Part shown: piece by piece, positions 27,723-35,219 of the stretch
Position numbering within the stretch: position 1 is the stretch's first letter
Layout: the number at the start of each line of letters is the position of its first letter
NCBI RefSeq assembly: GCF_026151345.1
Contig: NZ_JAMQPR010000001.1
Span: forward strand, 1,470,231 to 1,534,230
DNA length: 64,000 bases
Direction: 5' to 3'
Source: Leptospira paudalimensis
Lineage (GTDB): Bacteria > Spirochaetota > Leptospiria > Leptospirales > Leptospiraceae
Position numbers and translations under genes: made by a program
The notes under the pieces: generated by a model
Databases searched by the model: none
The model's input: only the letters and a program-made list of their open reading frames with translations
What the model was told of the DNA's origin: nothing

Positions 27723-28849
27723 GTGGTAATCACCTTACCCCACACATCAATTTCCCCAAAACTTAGAAGATTTCTCAATTCAGAAGAAAATCTCACGTTC
27801 CCAAGAAAACTAATCTCCTCTAGATAAAGCTGTGAATACTTAGGGGTAATATATCCATAACTCCTGAAGGATTGCTTCAAGACGTTGTTCCGAGCCTCAG
27901 CTCCATTGGAAGAGACACCGTCCTTAGTGACCCATCGTTCTTTAGACATGTTGTATCTTGGGTCATTACTCTTGCGAGAATGGTTGACCATTTTGTGGTT
28001 GGGTCTGTCCCATACCCATGTATAGCCTTCATCTGTATACAGGGTCACATTCTTTGGAAACTTCTCATCTAAGTCTTTCTCTAGGAAGTGTTGGTTGTTC
28101 AGAGGTATTGATTTGTAGAAGGTCATACCTCCGTTAACACCCGTTGTATGACATAAGATTCCTTTCTGTTCCCCTCCAATTGAGTTACTTAAGTAGATAG
28201 AACCCGATCCTCCCTTGTATCTTCTAGACCTATATTTATTACTGCGAACAGAGCTTGAGTAAAGTATAACTGAGTCTGCTACTGCAATTTTATCCTTAGC
28301 AAATTCAGGATTCTCTAACTCTTTGAATAGTTTCTCTCTCAGTGATTCATTGAGCTGTGAGAAGATCACTTGGATTCTTTTCTTCAAATAGAAACTAGAT
28401 TTTACAGATAGATTAAGTTTTCTACTTATCTCCTTAGAAGTCATTACCTTCGGATATTGATTGATCATATCCCAGATGATGAAGCTTATATATGCAAGAT
28501 TGGATTTGTAGTTCTGGAATGGAGTCTTAGCTGTTATGGATACTTGATAATGACAGTTTGAACATCTTCCAACTGTAGGTCTGTTTTTTACGTGGAGGAA
28601 AAGTAAGTTAGGGTAATCACATTTGCAAGACTTGGGGTAAAGAGTTTGTAAGATAGTGAGGGTTCTGAGTTGGAAGAGTTTGGAAAAGGTAGGGTGGTCT
28701 AAGAGGTTATTTGAGGAGGTGGTTGAAGGGGGTTTTGTGGGGAAAGGTGAGGTTCGGCTTGGGTTTTTGAGGTTTTTTGTCCGCTCCCCTGTAGCAACCT
28801 GGGGAATCTGTCTTTTTCGGGTTTCTGGTTGGGACATAATAACGATCAA
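27668..28849 (-). CDS. IS1595 (ISXO2-like) family transposase
   Basis: A frame of up to 393 residues. The middle part has a zinc ribbon (CKCDYPNLLF ... GRCSNCHYQVSITAKTPFQNYKSNL, seen as CKC and CSNC pairs) and the domain of ISXO2-type DDE transposases. SSNGAEARNNVLKQSFRSY followed by QLYLEEISFLGNVRF matches the usual family end with E and R-N. The first 70 residues are basic and low in complexity. The last 18 codons run into the antisense strand of the tRNA-Leu and look like read-on beyond the true end, so the native C-terminus may have been lost or the element joined here. No clear terminal inverted repeats were found. Confidence 0.78.
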   Translation of the reverse strand: MIVIMSQPETRKRQIPQVATGERTKNLKNPSRTSPFPTKPPSTTSSNNLLDHPTFSKLFQLRTLTILQTLYPKSCKCDYPNLLFLHVKNRPTVGRCSNCHYQVSITAKTPFQNYKSNLAYISFIIWDMINQYPKVMTSKEISRKLNLSVKSSFYLKKRIQVIFSQLNESLREKLFKELENPEFAKDKIAVADSVILYSSSVRSNKYRSRRYKGGSGSIYLSNSIGGEQKGILCHTTGVNGGMTFYKSIPLNNQHFLEKDLDEKFPKNVTLYTDEGYTWVWDRPNHKMVNHSRKSNDPRYNMSKERWVTKDGVSSNGAEARNNVLKQSFRSYGYITPKYSQLYLEEISFLGNVRFSSELRNLLSFGEIDVWGKVITTARRGTRTPTPCGTTTSK

Positions 28850-28955
28850 AACTTAAATTCAGAATGTGGGTCAACTATAATTAAATAGGTAAACATTTGA
28901 TAAGGACCAAAAAAGCTGCAATTAGCTAGGTGGTACACTTACAGATGTTACTTAT

Positions 28956-29456
28956 ATGAGCCAAAAAATTCTTACACTTTTCCTTTTCCTCCTCTTCTTG
29001 AACTGCCAAACTACTGTCAAAACTGAGATTTCCTCCTATGGAGTGGAGGACTTCAGAGTCAATCAGACCTATGATTTTGTTTATCGTGAAGGGTATGACT
29101 TCGCTCCATTGTCAAAAGTATTCGAAGCGAAAGCACAGAAGTATGGCTGGACAAGGGTCAAGACTAACCCGTCTCTCCTGATTGACTTAGGTCTTGAAAC
29201 TGCCAAGGCTGAGAGCCTACTAGGAGGATATTGTCATAAGCTCAATGTCGGAATCACTGACAAAAATCAGACTGTATACTTCGGAGAGGTTTTCCTTGAA
29301 AAAAGACAGGAAATCTTCATTGATTCCATCCCTTTCCTCGTTACTTCCTTTTCGAAGAATTATCCGAGTATGGTTTTCAAACTTGAAAAGAAGGTTCGAA
29401 AATCTGAAGCGGAAACTTTAGAGAACCAGCTTGGAGTATACTATAATAATAACTAG
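28956..29456 (+). CDS. Hypothetical lipoprotein
   Basis: A 166-residue protein with a lipoprotein signal (LFLFLLFLNCQTT, lipid cysteine near residue 17). The mature part (Y-x-F near the start, then repeated strands, FEAKAQKYGWTRVKTNPSLLIDLGL) recalls small DUF4136-type lipoproteins, but the likeness is weak. It is the first gene after the transposase and ends before an intrinsic terminator. Confidence 0.7.
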   Translation: MSQKILTLFLFLLFLNCQTTVKTEISSYGVEDFRVNQTYDFVYREGYDFAPLSKVFEAKAQKYGWTRVKTNPSLLIDLGLETAKAESLLGGYCHKLNVGITDKNQTVYFGEVFLEKRQEIFIDSIPFLVTSFSKNYPSMVFKLEKKVRKSEAETLENQLGVYYNNN

Positions 29457-29488
29457 ACAGAATTAACTCCGAGTTAGCTGATAGAGAG

Positions 29489-29514
29489 CGAGGATTGAAC
29501 CCCTCGCTTTTTTA
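29489..29514 (+). terminator. Intrinsic terminator
   Basis: The stem GCGAGG (29489-29494) pairs with CCTCGC (29503-29508), followed by six T. It lies 32 bases after the lipoprotein stop codon and is oriented to end its transcript. Confidence 0.82.
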
Positions 29515-29532
29515 AGTCCAGAGAGGTTTTGA

Positions 29533-30453
29533 ATGAGCAAACAAAATGAGCCTAATAAAACTGTAGAAACAGAAGAACCGAAAAAAGTGTTATTTGGTTT
29601 TCTAAGTGATAGATTGAATCATCCATATATTGGTACTTTCATTTTCTCGTTCTTGTTCTATAACTTCGAGGATATAGCTAAGCTTATAATTGGTCTAGGC
29701 GAAGAATTTACAGAAGATAAGATTGATGCCATTGAGATATTTGTAAGTAGTTTTAATGCAGATAGTTTCAAATTTTGGATTCCCGTTTTCATTATGATAA
29801 TAATTCCTAATGTTTTTCATAAACTAGGAGATGTAATTTACAGATTGTCTCAAAGAGGGAGGGATTACTTTATTTCATTAATTGATAATTTTAGTGAAAG
29901 AGCAAATTTAGATTCAAAAGTTGGATTTTATCAAAGGGAAAACTCAATTTTAAAAGAAAGAATTGAGAATTTAACTCAAAATTCCAATGTAATACTTAAA
30001 AATTTGATTAATCAAGTTAAAAAGTATAATCAAGGAATCGGCGATTTGCGACCTGCCTTATCTAATGTTTCACTTAGCGTAGGTGATTTGGTATCTTATA
30101 ATAAAGATAAAAACTTTATTAGATTTTTAGAAAAGGGGTATCCTCTTTTTGGGGAAATTTTTCTTAAGTTAAGTAATGATTTATATATAGTTAACTTACA
30201 AACTAAGTTAAGTGTAGAAAATTCAATTTTGAAGGAATTGCCAAAAGATGATAAAGACTATTATATTTATAATTTAGGGTCTGGGAAATTCGATTTTGAC
30301 ATTTTCAAAAGAGACGATGATAAAAATTATATTGGGCATTTTACTAGAACAAAAAATCTGCTTCAATCCCCAGTTAAATTTGAGGAAGCTCGTAATCCAA
30401 TTACAGACAATGAATTACTAGTACTCATTGAAAAGTTACAGTATATAAAGTAA
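29533..30453 (+). CDS. Hypothetical membrane protein with coiled coil
   Basis: A 306-residue protein of unknown function. Two hydrophobic segments lie near residues 32-52 (FIFSFLFYNFEDIAKLIIGL) and 75-93 (FWIPVFIMIIIPNVFHKLG). A charged, probably coiled-coil stretch follows at about 130-165. The C-terminal half is rich in K, D, I and N and mostly soluble. Very AT-rich codon use sets it apart from the backbone genes. It starts 18 bases after the terminator and is followed by two small genes. Confidence 0.7.
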   Translation: MSKQNEPNKTVETEEPKKVLFGFLSDRLNHPYIGTFIFSFLFYNFEDIAKLIIGLGEEFTEDKIDAIEIFVSSFNADSFKFWIPVFIMIIIPNVFHKLGDVIYRLSQRGRDYFISLIDNFSERANLDSKVGFYQRENSILKERIENLTQNSNVILKNLINQVKKYNQGIGDLRPALSNVSLSVGDLVSYNKDKNFIRFLEKGYPLFGEIFLKLSNDLYIVNLQTKLSVENSILKELPKDDKDYYIYNLGSGKFDFDIFKRDDDKNYIGHFTRTKNLLQSPVKFEEARNPITDNELLVLIEKLQYIK

Positions 30454-30501
30454 TTAGAAAACAAGGGCAGTTACCATCTATGATGAATCATAAGAAGAAA
30501 A

Positions 30502-30777
30502 ATGGATATAGCTGAATTTTATGGTAACATAGAAAAATCAAGTCAAGGAATGGCAATTGTAAAGTTGATCTTTTCTAAAGCTTATAAAGATGAATTACAT
30601 ATAATTCTATTTAATCCTGGATTAATTCTTGAATGCATAGAAGCTAACAAGAGTTTATTTGGAAAATTTGATCGAGTTGATATAGGATTTTTGGAATCTA
30701 TAGATTCAATTAATTATAACAAAGAATACACTAGTTTTTTTATTCGAGATAATGGAAATTCATTTACTCCCGTATAA
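30502..30777 (+). CDS. Hypothetical small protein
   Basis: A 91-residue soluble protein of unknown family. It has an N-terminal amphipathic half (FYGNIEKSSQGMAIVKLIFSKAY) and a hydrophobic middle (LHIILFNPGLILECIEA). An AAGAAGAAAAA purine stretch precedes the ATG. It lies 48 bases after the coiled-coil membrane protein and its end overlaps the next small frame by 26 bases. Confidence 0.5.
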   Translation: MDIAEFYGNIEKSSQGMAIVKLIFSKAYKDELHIILFNPGLILECIEANKSLFGKFDRVDIGFLESIDSINYNKEYTSFFIRDNGNSFTPV

Positions 30778-30979
30778 GAGCCATTACCATCTTTACAATC
30801 TTATAGAGGAGGGGAGGCTACGTTCTTTTTGTGGTTTAAATTCTTTCCCTGACTACTCAAAGAAGAATCTTAAAAATATATTTTTTAATGAAGTTGAGTT
30901 AACTTATTACATCAAAGAAGTAGATCATAACTTTTGTGATATTTGTAAACATAAGTATTTTCAAAAAAAGTATGCCTGA
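30752..30979 (+). CDS. Small putative zinc-binding protein
   Basis: A 75-residue frame overlapping the end of the previous gene in another frame. It has H-rich start (PYKSHYHLYNL), an isolated C-G (SFCGLN) and a C-terminal CDICKHKYFQK, an arrangement seen in small metal-binding proteins of accessory regions. The overlap and lack of a good ribosome site leave it uncertain; the cysteine pattern is the main reason for keeping it. Confidence 0.4.
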   Translation: MEIHLLPYKSHYHLYNLIEEGRLRSFCGLNSFPDYSKKNLKNIFFNEVELTYYIKEVDHNFCDICKHKYFQKKYA

Positions 30980-31127
30980 TCTTTTCCCTGATCTTTTTTT
31001 TTGACTAAAATTAATTTTTTTATAAAAAGTTGGAAAAACCCACCTATTACCTCTAAAAAATGGATGTTGAGCATTTAGTTGTATCCCATTATGTCTTATA
31101 TCCAACAATTTTTAAGGAGGTGCGAGA

Positions 31128-31253
31128 ATGGGTCGATTACCGAAAAAGAATTTTCAAAATGAGAATTTTGGTCGTGTAGTGGAAGTCGCTACGAAAATAG
31201 TCACACTTGCGATTCAAATAATCAACCTAATTCTAACTCACTGTTCAAAATGA
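31128..31253 (+). CDS. 41-residue hydrophobic peptide with a strong ribosome site
   Basis: The ATG at 31128 follows AAGGAGGT (31114-31121) with a 7-base gap, the best Shine-Dalgarno in this stretch. The peptide is basic at the N-terminus (MGRLPKKNFQNENFGR) and ends in an amphipathic or membrane helix (VTLAIQIINLILTHCSK). Such a layout fits a small membrane peptide, for example a type I toxin or a leader, but no family is known to me. A stem-loop covers its stop codon (31226-31265). It stands alone in a gene-poor region. Confidence 0.5.
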   Translation: MGRLPKKNFQNENFGRVVEVATKIVTLAIQIINLILTHCSK

Positions 31254-31265
31254 GCCAGAATTAGG
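31226..31265 (+). other. Stem-loop over the stop codon of the small peptide gene
   Basis: CCTAATTCT (31226-31234) is the exact complement of AGAATTAGG (31257-31265), and CTCA/TGAG inside extend the pairing. The stop codon TGA at 31251-31253 lies in the inner stem. No T-run follows at once, so it is more likely an RNA-stability or regulatory structure than a standard terminator. Confidence 0.6.
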
Positions 31266-32279
31266 ATTTAACGAAAGCCTTCGGAATCGCCAACTTTGAG
31301 ACGGGATGCGGTTCTGGAGGATTTACACCCATAAATATATTATACTGGGTATAATTGTCAAGTAGGACATAATAGGTTTACAAAAAATAAACCAATTTTT
31401 AATCCACTAAAATCTTTGTTACTATTTTTTTCGAAAAACATCAAGAGTCACTTTTTTGAATTCTTTGGATAAGCTTTGACGTCTGTTAGTTTATGAAGAT
31501 TAATTTAAGAAATAAAATTCTAAAAAAGGTATATGTTGGAAATCTATTCGGAAAATTATAAAGGAAAAAACTATCTATTACAAAGACTTATGTGATCGGT
31601 GGAGTTGTTTACGTCTATAGGATTGATGAAAAAGATTCTGTTCAATATAAATTTAAATTTGGGAAAATAAAGAATAAAAGTGAACTTAAAATTGATTTGA
31701 TTTATACAGCAAAGGAAATAATTGATAATAGTCTAAATAGTTAGACTATTGGCTCTTTTTTACATGTTGATTGTTATTATTTTTATGTAATTCTTTACGC
31801 TTGGACTAAAAGTTAATATACTTTCATACTTAATGTAAAGCGACACTCTTCTGCCATTCTAACAAGCCATTCGGTAATAAATTTTTTTTGTCATAGATAT
31901 ATAAGGATAGAAATCATTTCATTTGAACTTATAAGATATTGTCTCGAAGTATTCCTGGCTTTTGTTAGAATTTATATATCTGTTATGCTGATAATGGGAT
32001 ATTCTTTGAGTTTAATAATGTGAAAGAAAATTTAGAATTGTTAATTTGATGATAATTTCCCTTTACCTAGTAAGTTGAAATTTATAAAAAAATTTAAAGT
32101 TATTTCAAAAGTGGGATTGATTTGGTGAATTCAATTATTTAGGATAATAAATATAAATGAAATAGGTTTGGGCGAATTAGAAATTTATTTTGTTGTTTAA
32201 TATAATTATTATGTTAAATCGACTAAAGTTTGATTTGAAAGTTTCATCTGAAGTAAATAGTTTTACCTCTTTTCTTTGG
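31266..32279. other. AT-rich stretch without a convincing gene
   Basis: About 1 kb with stops in all frames. A 22-codon frame from 31494 (MKINLRNKILKKVYVGNLFG) and a 51-codon frame at 31592-31744 (VIGGVVYVYRIDEKDS and on) are consecutive in different frames and may be pieces of a decayed small gene. TAGTCTAAATAGTTAGACTA-like inverted sequence lies near 31730-31747. Nothing else can be supported. Confidence 0.5.
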
Positions 32280-32849
32280 TCATTTTCTAATCAATAGTAT
32301 CAAGTTTATTATGACCTGAATCAGAAAGAGAGTGGCAATTGATCCAAGCAAAGCATATATCAATTTCGTTTGTTCTTCAATTTCACTGATTCGAAAGCTA
32401 TTAATTAGAAAATAAGAATCGGCATTAGAATTAACGTAGATGATTTCCTTTTCTTTTTCCTGTATTTTTCTTGGAATTATTGTTGGAATCGGTGTTTTTT
32501 GTTCTTCCTCATCATGAAGTATTTTCCCAGACATTTCAGTATATCTTTCTTTTATAAGTGGATTTGTTCTCCATCGAGAATGGGCTTTATTGTAAAATTC
32601 AAAGGATGATTTGTATTTTTTCTGCTGGTATAAGTCTTCACCTTTAGATATCCAATATTCCGTTTCCAAAAGTTCATATTTGGCTTGGTCTATTTTTGCC
32701 AGTTGGAATTTGCTGAGAAGATCATTGGCTTCTTCAAATTGTTTATTTTTCAAAGAGTATCTAAATAAGAATATATCTTCTTCAGAAATAGATTCTGCAC
32801 TTAAGGATAAACATAGTAAAAGTAAGATTGTATAAGTAATTCTTTTCAT
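32280..32849 (-). CDS. Signal-peptide protein with TPR-like helices and C-terminal membrane anchor
   Basis: A 189-residue protein. Residues 1-18 are a signal peptide (ILLLLCLSLSAES). The middle is helical with a TPR-like pattern (KGEDLYQQKKYKSSFEFYNKAHSRW). A P-rich linker follows, and a membrane segment ends the protein (LIYALLGSIATLFLIQVIINLILL). It is the last gene of a three-gene operon starting at 35.1 kb, 10 bases after the Kelch gene. It is probably anchored in the inner membrane with the TPR part in the periplasm; function unknown. Confidence 0.68.
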   Translation of the reverse strand: MKRITYTILLLLCLSLSAESISEEDIFLFRYSLKNKQFEEANDLLSKFQLAKIDQAKYELLETEYWISKGEDLYQQKKYKSSFEFYNKAHSRWRTNPLIKERYTEMSGKILHDEEEQKTPIPTIIPRKIQEKEKEIIYVNSNADSYFLINSFRISEIEEQTKLIYALLGSIATLFLIQVIINLILLIRK

Positions 32850-32859
32850 GATTTCACTT

Positions 32860-34230
32860 TTATCTACTTAAAATTACTGCTTTGTGACCAAAACGACTTC
32901 TAGGCATATTGAGTGAATCTAAAACCCATGGATTTCCACCTGGATTAGCCAAATCTAATGTATATACCTGATCAACAGGTAAATTAAACTCAGAAGCACC
33001 TCCAAAGAGATAAAGTTTCCTTTTTTCATAGGAGATTTCCATTGCAGGGTAATAAAGTGCTACTGGTATATTTGAACCAGTGACGAATGAATTAGCGGCT
33101 GTTCCTAGAAATGAATATTCAAATCGGTTTGAATTAGTAACAGCAGTTACTGGCTGAGATATGTTCGTTCCTGTAGAACCTCCAGCTATAAAAATGGCAG
33201 GAGTGTCAGTAGGGAAAGGATCACTTGAAATTGGTTGATAACAAGCGTATCCTGAACCATGTCGAGCAAGTGAAATAGAAGCTTCAATTTTTCCTGAAGT
33301 AGAATTTAGAGAAGGTGAATACGCATCTGTCGTTGCATAAGCTAATCCGTCTGAATAAAATCTACCACCAGTGAAAATTAAACTCCCATTGTAAGTACAT
33401 CCAGCCATATCAATTCTTGGAAAAATATTGGTGCTGGATAATAAGCTTACCCAAGTGCCACTGGTTCCTAGATTTGGATAAAACTTATATATAGTATTAA
33501 ATATTGTTCCAGTCGTCATATCAGTGGTTGTAGTTCCACCTAGTATAACGATTTCTTCATCAAATGAACCAGCTACACCGCCTTGAAGAGTAGATGGAAT
33601 ATCTGAAAGATTTCGATTCCAAGTATTAGCAATGGGATCATATGCTTCAACTATTCTACTCATTGTATAGGAAGCACCATTTTTAACTATTCCTCCAATT
33701 ACATAGATTTTGTTTTTAAAGGAGACAATTTGAGCATTTAATCTTGGGGTAGGTACATTTGTAATTGCTGGATACCATCTGTTATCCACAGGGTCGAAAA
33801 AATCAACTTCACTTACTGCATTTTTGTCTGATCCTATGCCACCTAGAATCCAAATGCCTCTTCGATATATTGTAGCATTATCAGATAAAGTCCTGAATGT
33901 AGAAGGGATTCCTAATCCACCTTCTTTAGTGCCACAAGAAGGAACGAATCGATACTCTGTGTCTGTGATCAAATTTGAAAGTGCGACTGCGTGTACCTCA
34001 TTTTCTAGAAATGAAGTATCCAAATTACTGTAATTTGGTCCTGAAGTGATTAGGAATCCTGGAAGTTTACCAGAACATTTCCAACTAACAATTGCGGAAT
34101 TTGTGGTAATATTTGTAACTACTTGCCATTCAATTTTTGCATTATTAGCATTCCCACCATCGGTTAGGGTGTTTGAGCAATTTGAAATAAAGAAGAATGC
34201 TGGAACTAAAATAATAAAAATAAGTTTCAT
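32860..34230 (-). CDS. Kelch-repeat lipoprotein with fibronectin-III-like domain
   Basis: A 456-residue protein. The lipobox is FFFISNCSN (lipid cysteine near residue 18). Residues about 33-110 look like a fibronectin type III domain (WQVVTNITTNSAIVSWKCSG ... YRFVPSCG). The rest holds about six Kelch blades with the usual pattern, for example GGIGSDKNAVSEVDFFDPVDNRWYP, read as GG then Y/F-D-P and W, repeated as YVIGGIVKNG, VILGGTTT and YLFGGASEF. Kelch propellers bind proteins or glycans at the cell surface. Its ATG overlaps the upstream stop (ATGA). Confidence 0.82.
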   Translation of the reverse strand: MKLIFIILVPAFFFISNCSNTLTDGGNANNAKIEWQVVTNITTNSAIVSWKCSGKLPGFLITSGPNYSNLDTSFLENEVHAVALSNLITDTEYRFVPSCGTKEGGLGIPSTFRTLSDNATIYRRGIWILGGIGSDKNAVSEVDFFDPVDNRWYPAITNVPTPRLNAQIVSFKNKIYVIGGIVKNGASYTMSRIVEAYDPIANTWNRNLSDIPSTLQGGVAGSFDEEIVILGGTTTTDMTTGTIFNTIYKFYPNLGTSGTWVSLLSSTNIFPRIDMAGCTYNGSLIFTGGRFYSDGLAYATTDAYSPSLNSTSGKIEASISLARHGSGYACYQPISSDPFPTDTPAIFIAGGSTGTNISQPVTAVTNSNRFEYSFLGTAANSFVTGSNIPVALYYPAMEISYEKRKLYLFGGASEFNLPVDQVYTLDLANPGGNPWVLDSLNMPRSRFGHKAVILSR

Positions 34231-35138
34231 CAGAAATTCATTCCTCCAGTAATTTCAAGACCAGAGCCACAATGTGTTTTTTCTATTTCGAAGTAACATT
34301 GATTCTTCCATCCAAATCGATAAAACGAAGACCCATATCTTAATCCTTGCCAACCGAGTTCAATATAAGCAGAAGGATTTGACCCAACTTTAGAGTTACT
34401 TTGATCATACTTATAGTTAACTGCGGATATCCCTAAGCCAACAATGCCATAAAAATCTAGAAGTGGATTCGAATTGAAAACCTTAGATTGGTATAGGTAA
34501 GTATATCCTGAATTTATACTAATTTCCTTAACTGGTCCTATGGACTGTAGATATTCATATTTGAATCCTAACTGATAAGTATTCTTAAATCTTAAGAAAG
34601 CAGGTTCTGTAAAAAGCGAAACACCATATAATGGAGGTGTTTGAGTGCCAAGTGGAGCAAGTAATGGCAAAAAAGAAAAACTTCCTCCAACTCTTGTTAA
34701 GTTATCTAGTTTATCATTTGCTAGATAAACAACTGGAAATTCTGGATGTTCGTCAGTTTCTGAATTACTGTTCTTGATCTCGTCCCTACTTATTGTCAAA
34801 AACCCTAACTCAGATTTGATTATGATTTCATCTTTTTTTCGTTCTGCGATTGTTCCTTTTATCACACTTCCATTTTTTAGTGATAAAATTGTAATTTTGT
34901 AAGAATTATTCAGTTGTCCCTTGTTAGATAAATCATAATACTCGAGTTCTTTCTTGGGAATTTTGTATTCTTTATCTTTGAAACGGACAACGAGCATTCG
35001 TTCATCTTCATATACGAATTCAGCATAGAAGCCATCTCCATTTGGAAATCTAAGCTCAGCTGCGTTTAATGAGATACTGATTGTTGAAAAGAAAAAACAA
35101 ACAATTGTTGTTAGTTGAAAATATTTTAAAGAATTCAT
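34230..35138 (-). CDS. Exported protein, probable outer-membrane beta-strand protein
   Basis: A 302-residue protein with a signal peptide ending near SLNAAELRF. The first 120 residues have two RFKDKEYKIPKKEL-like small beta modules (FVYEDERMLVVRFKDKEYKI and LKNGSVIKGTIAERKKDEIIIKSE) resembling short repeat domains of spirochaetal exported proteins. The last 170 alternate hydrophobic and polar residues, with aromatic strand ends (GYTYLYQSKV, GLGISAVNYKY, RYGSSFYRFGWKNQCYFEI), and finish in F, as outer-membrane barrels do. It heads the Kelch-TPR operon and is divergent from the RHS gene. Confidence 0.65.
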   Translation of the reverse strand: MNSLKYFQLTTIVCFFFSTISISLNAAELRFPNGDGFYAEFVYEDERMLVVRFKDKEYKIPKKELEYYDLSNKGQLNNSYKITILSLKNGSVIKGTIAERKKDEIIIKSELGFLTISRDEIKNSNSETDEHPEFPVVYLANDKLDNLTRVGGSFSFLPLLAPLGTQTPPLYGVSLFTEPAFLRFKNTYQLGFKYEYLQSIGPVKEISINSGYTYLYQSKVFNSNPLLDFYGIVGLGISAVNYKYDQSNSKVGSNPSAYIELGWQGLRYGSSFYRFGWKNQCYFEIEKTHCGSGLEITGGMNF

Positions 35139-35219
35139 TAATGTTATGCGGAATAGTTGACATTAATTTTATAACTATGTTAGATGACAAGAATTATTCC
35201 TATAAAATGTATTCAGGTT

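Noticed and set aside
27668..28955. Terminal inverted repeats for the IS1595-like element
   Set aside because: Sequences near 27,723 and 28,860-28,955 were compared on both strands; no convincing matching ends were found, so element borders are not stated.
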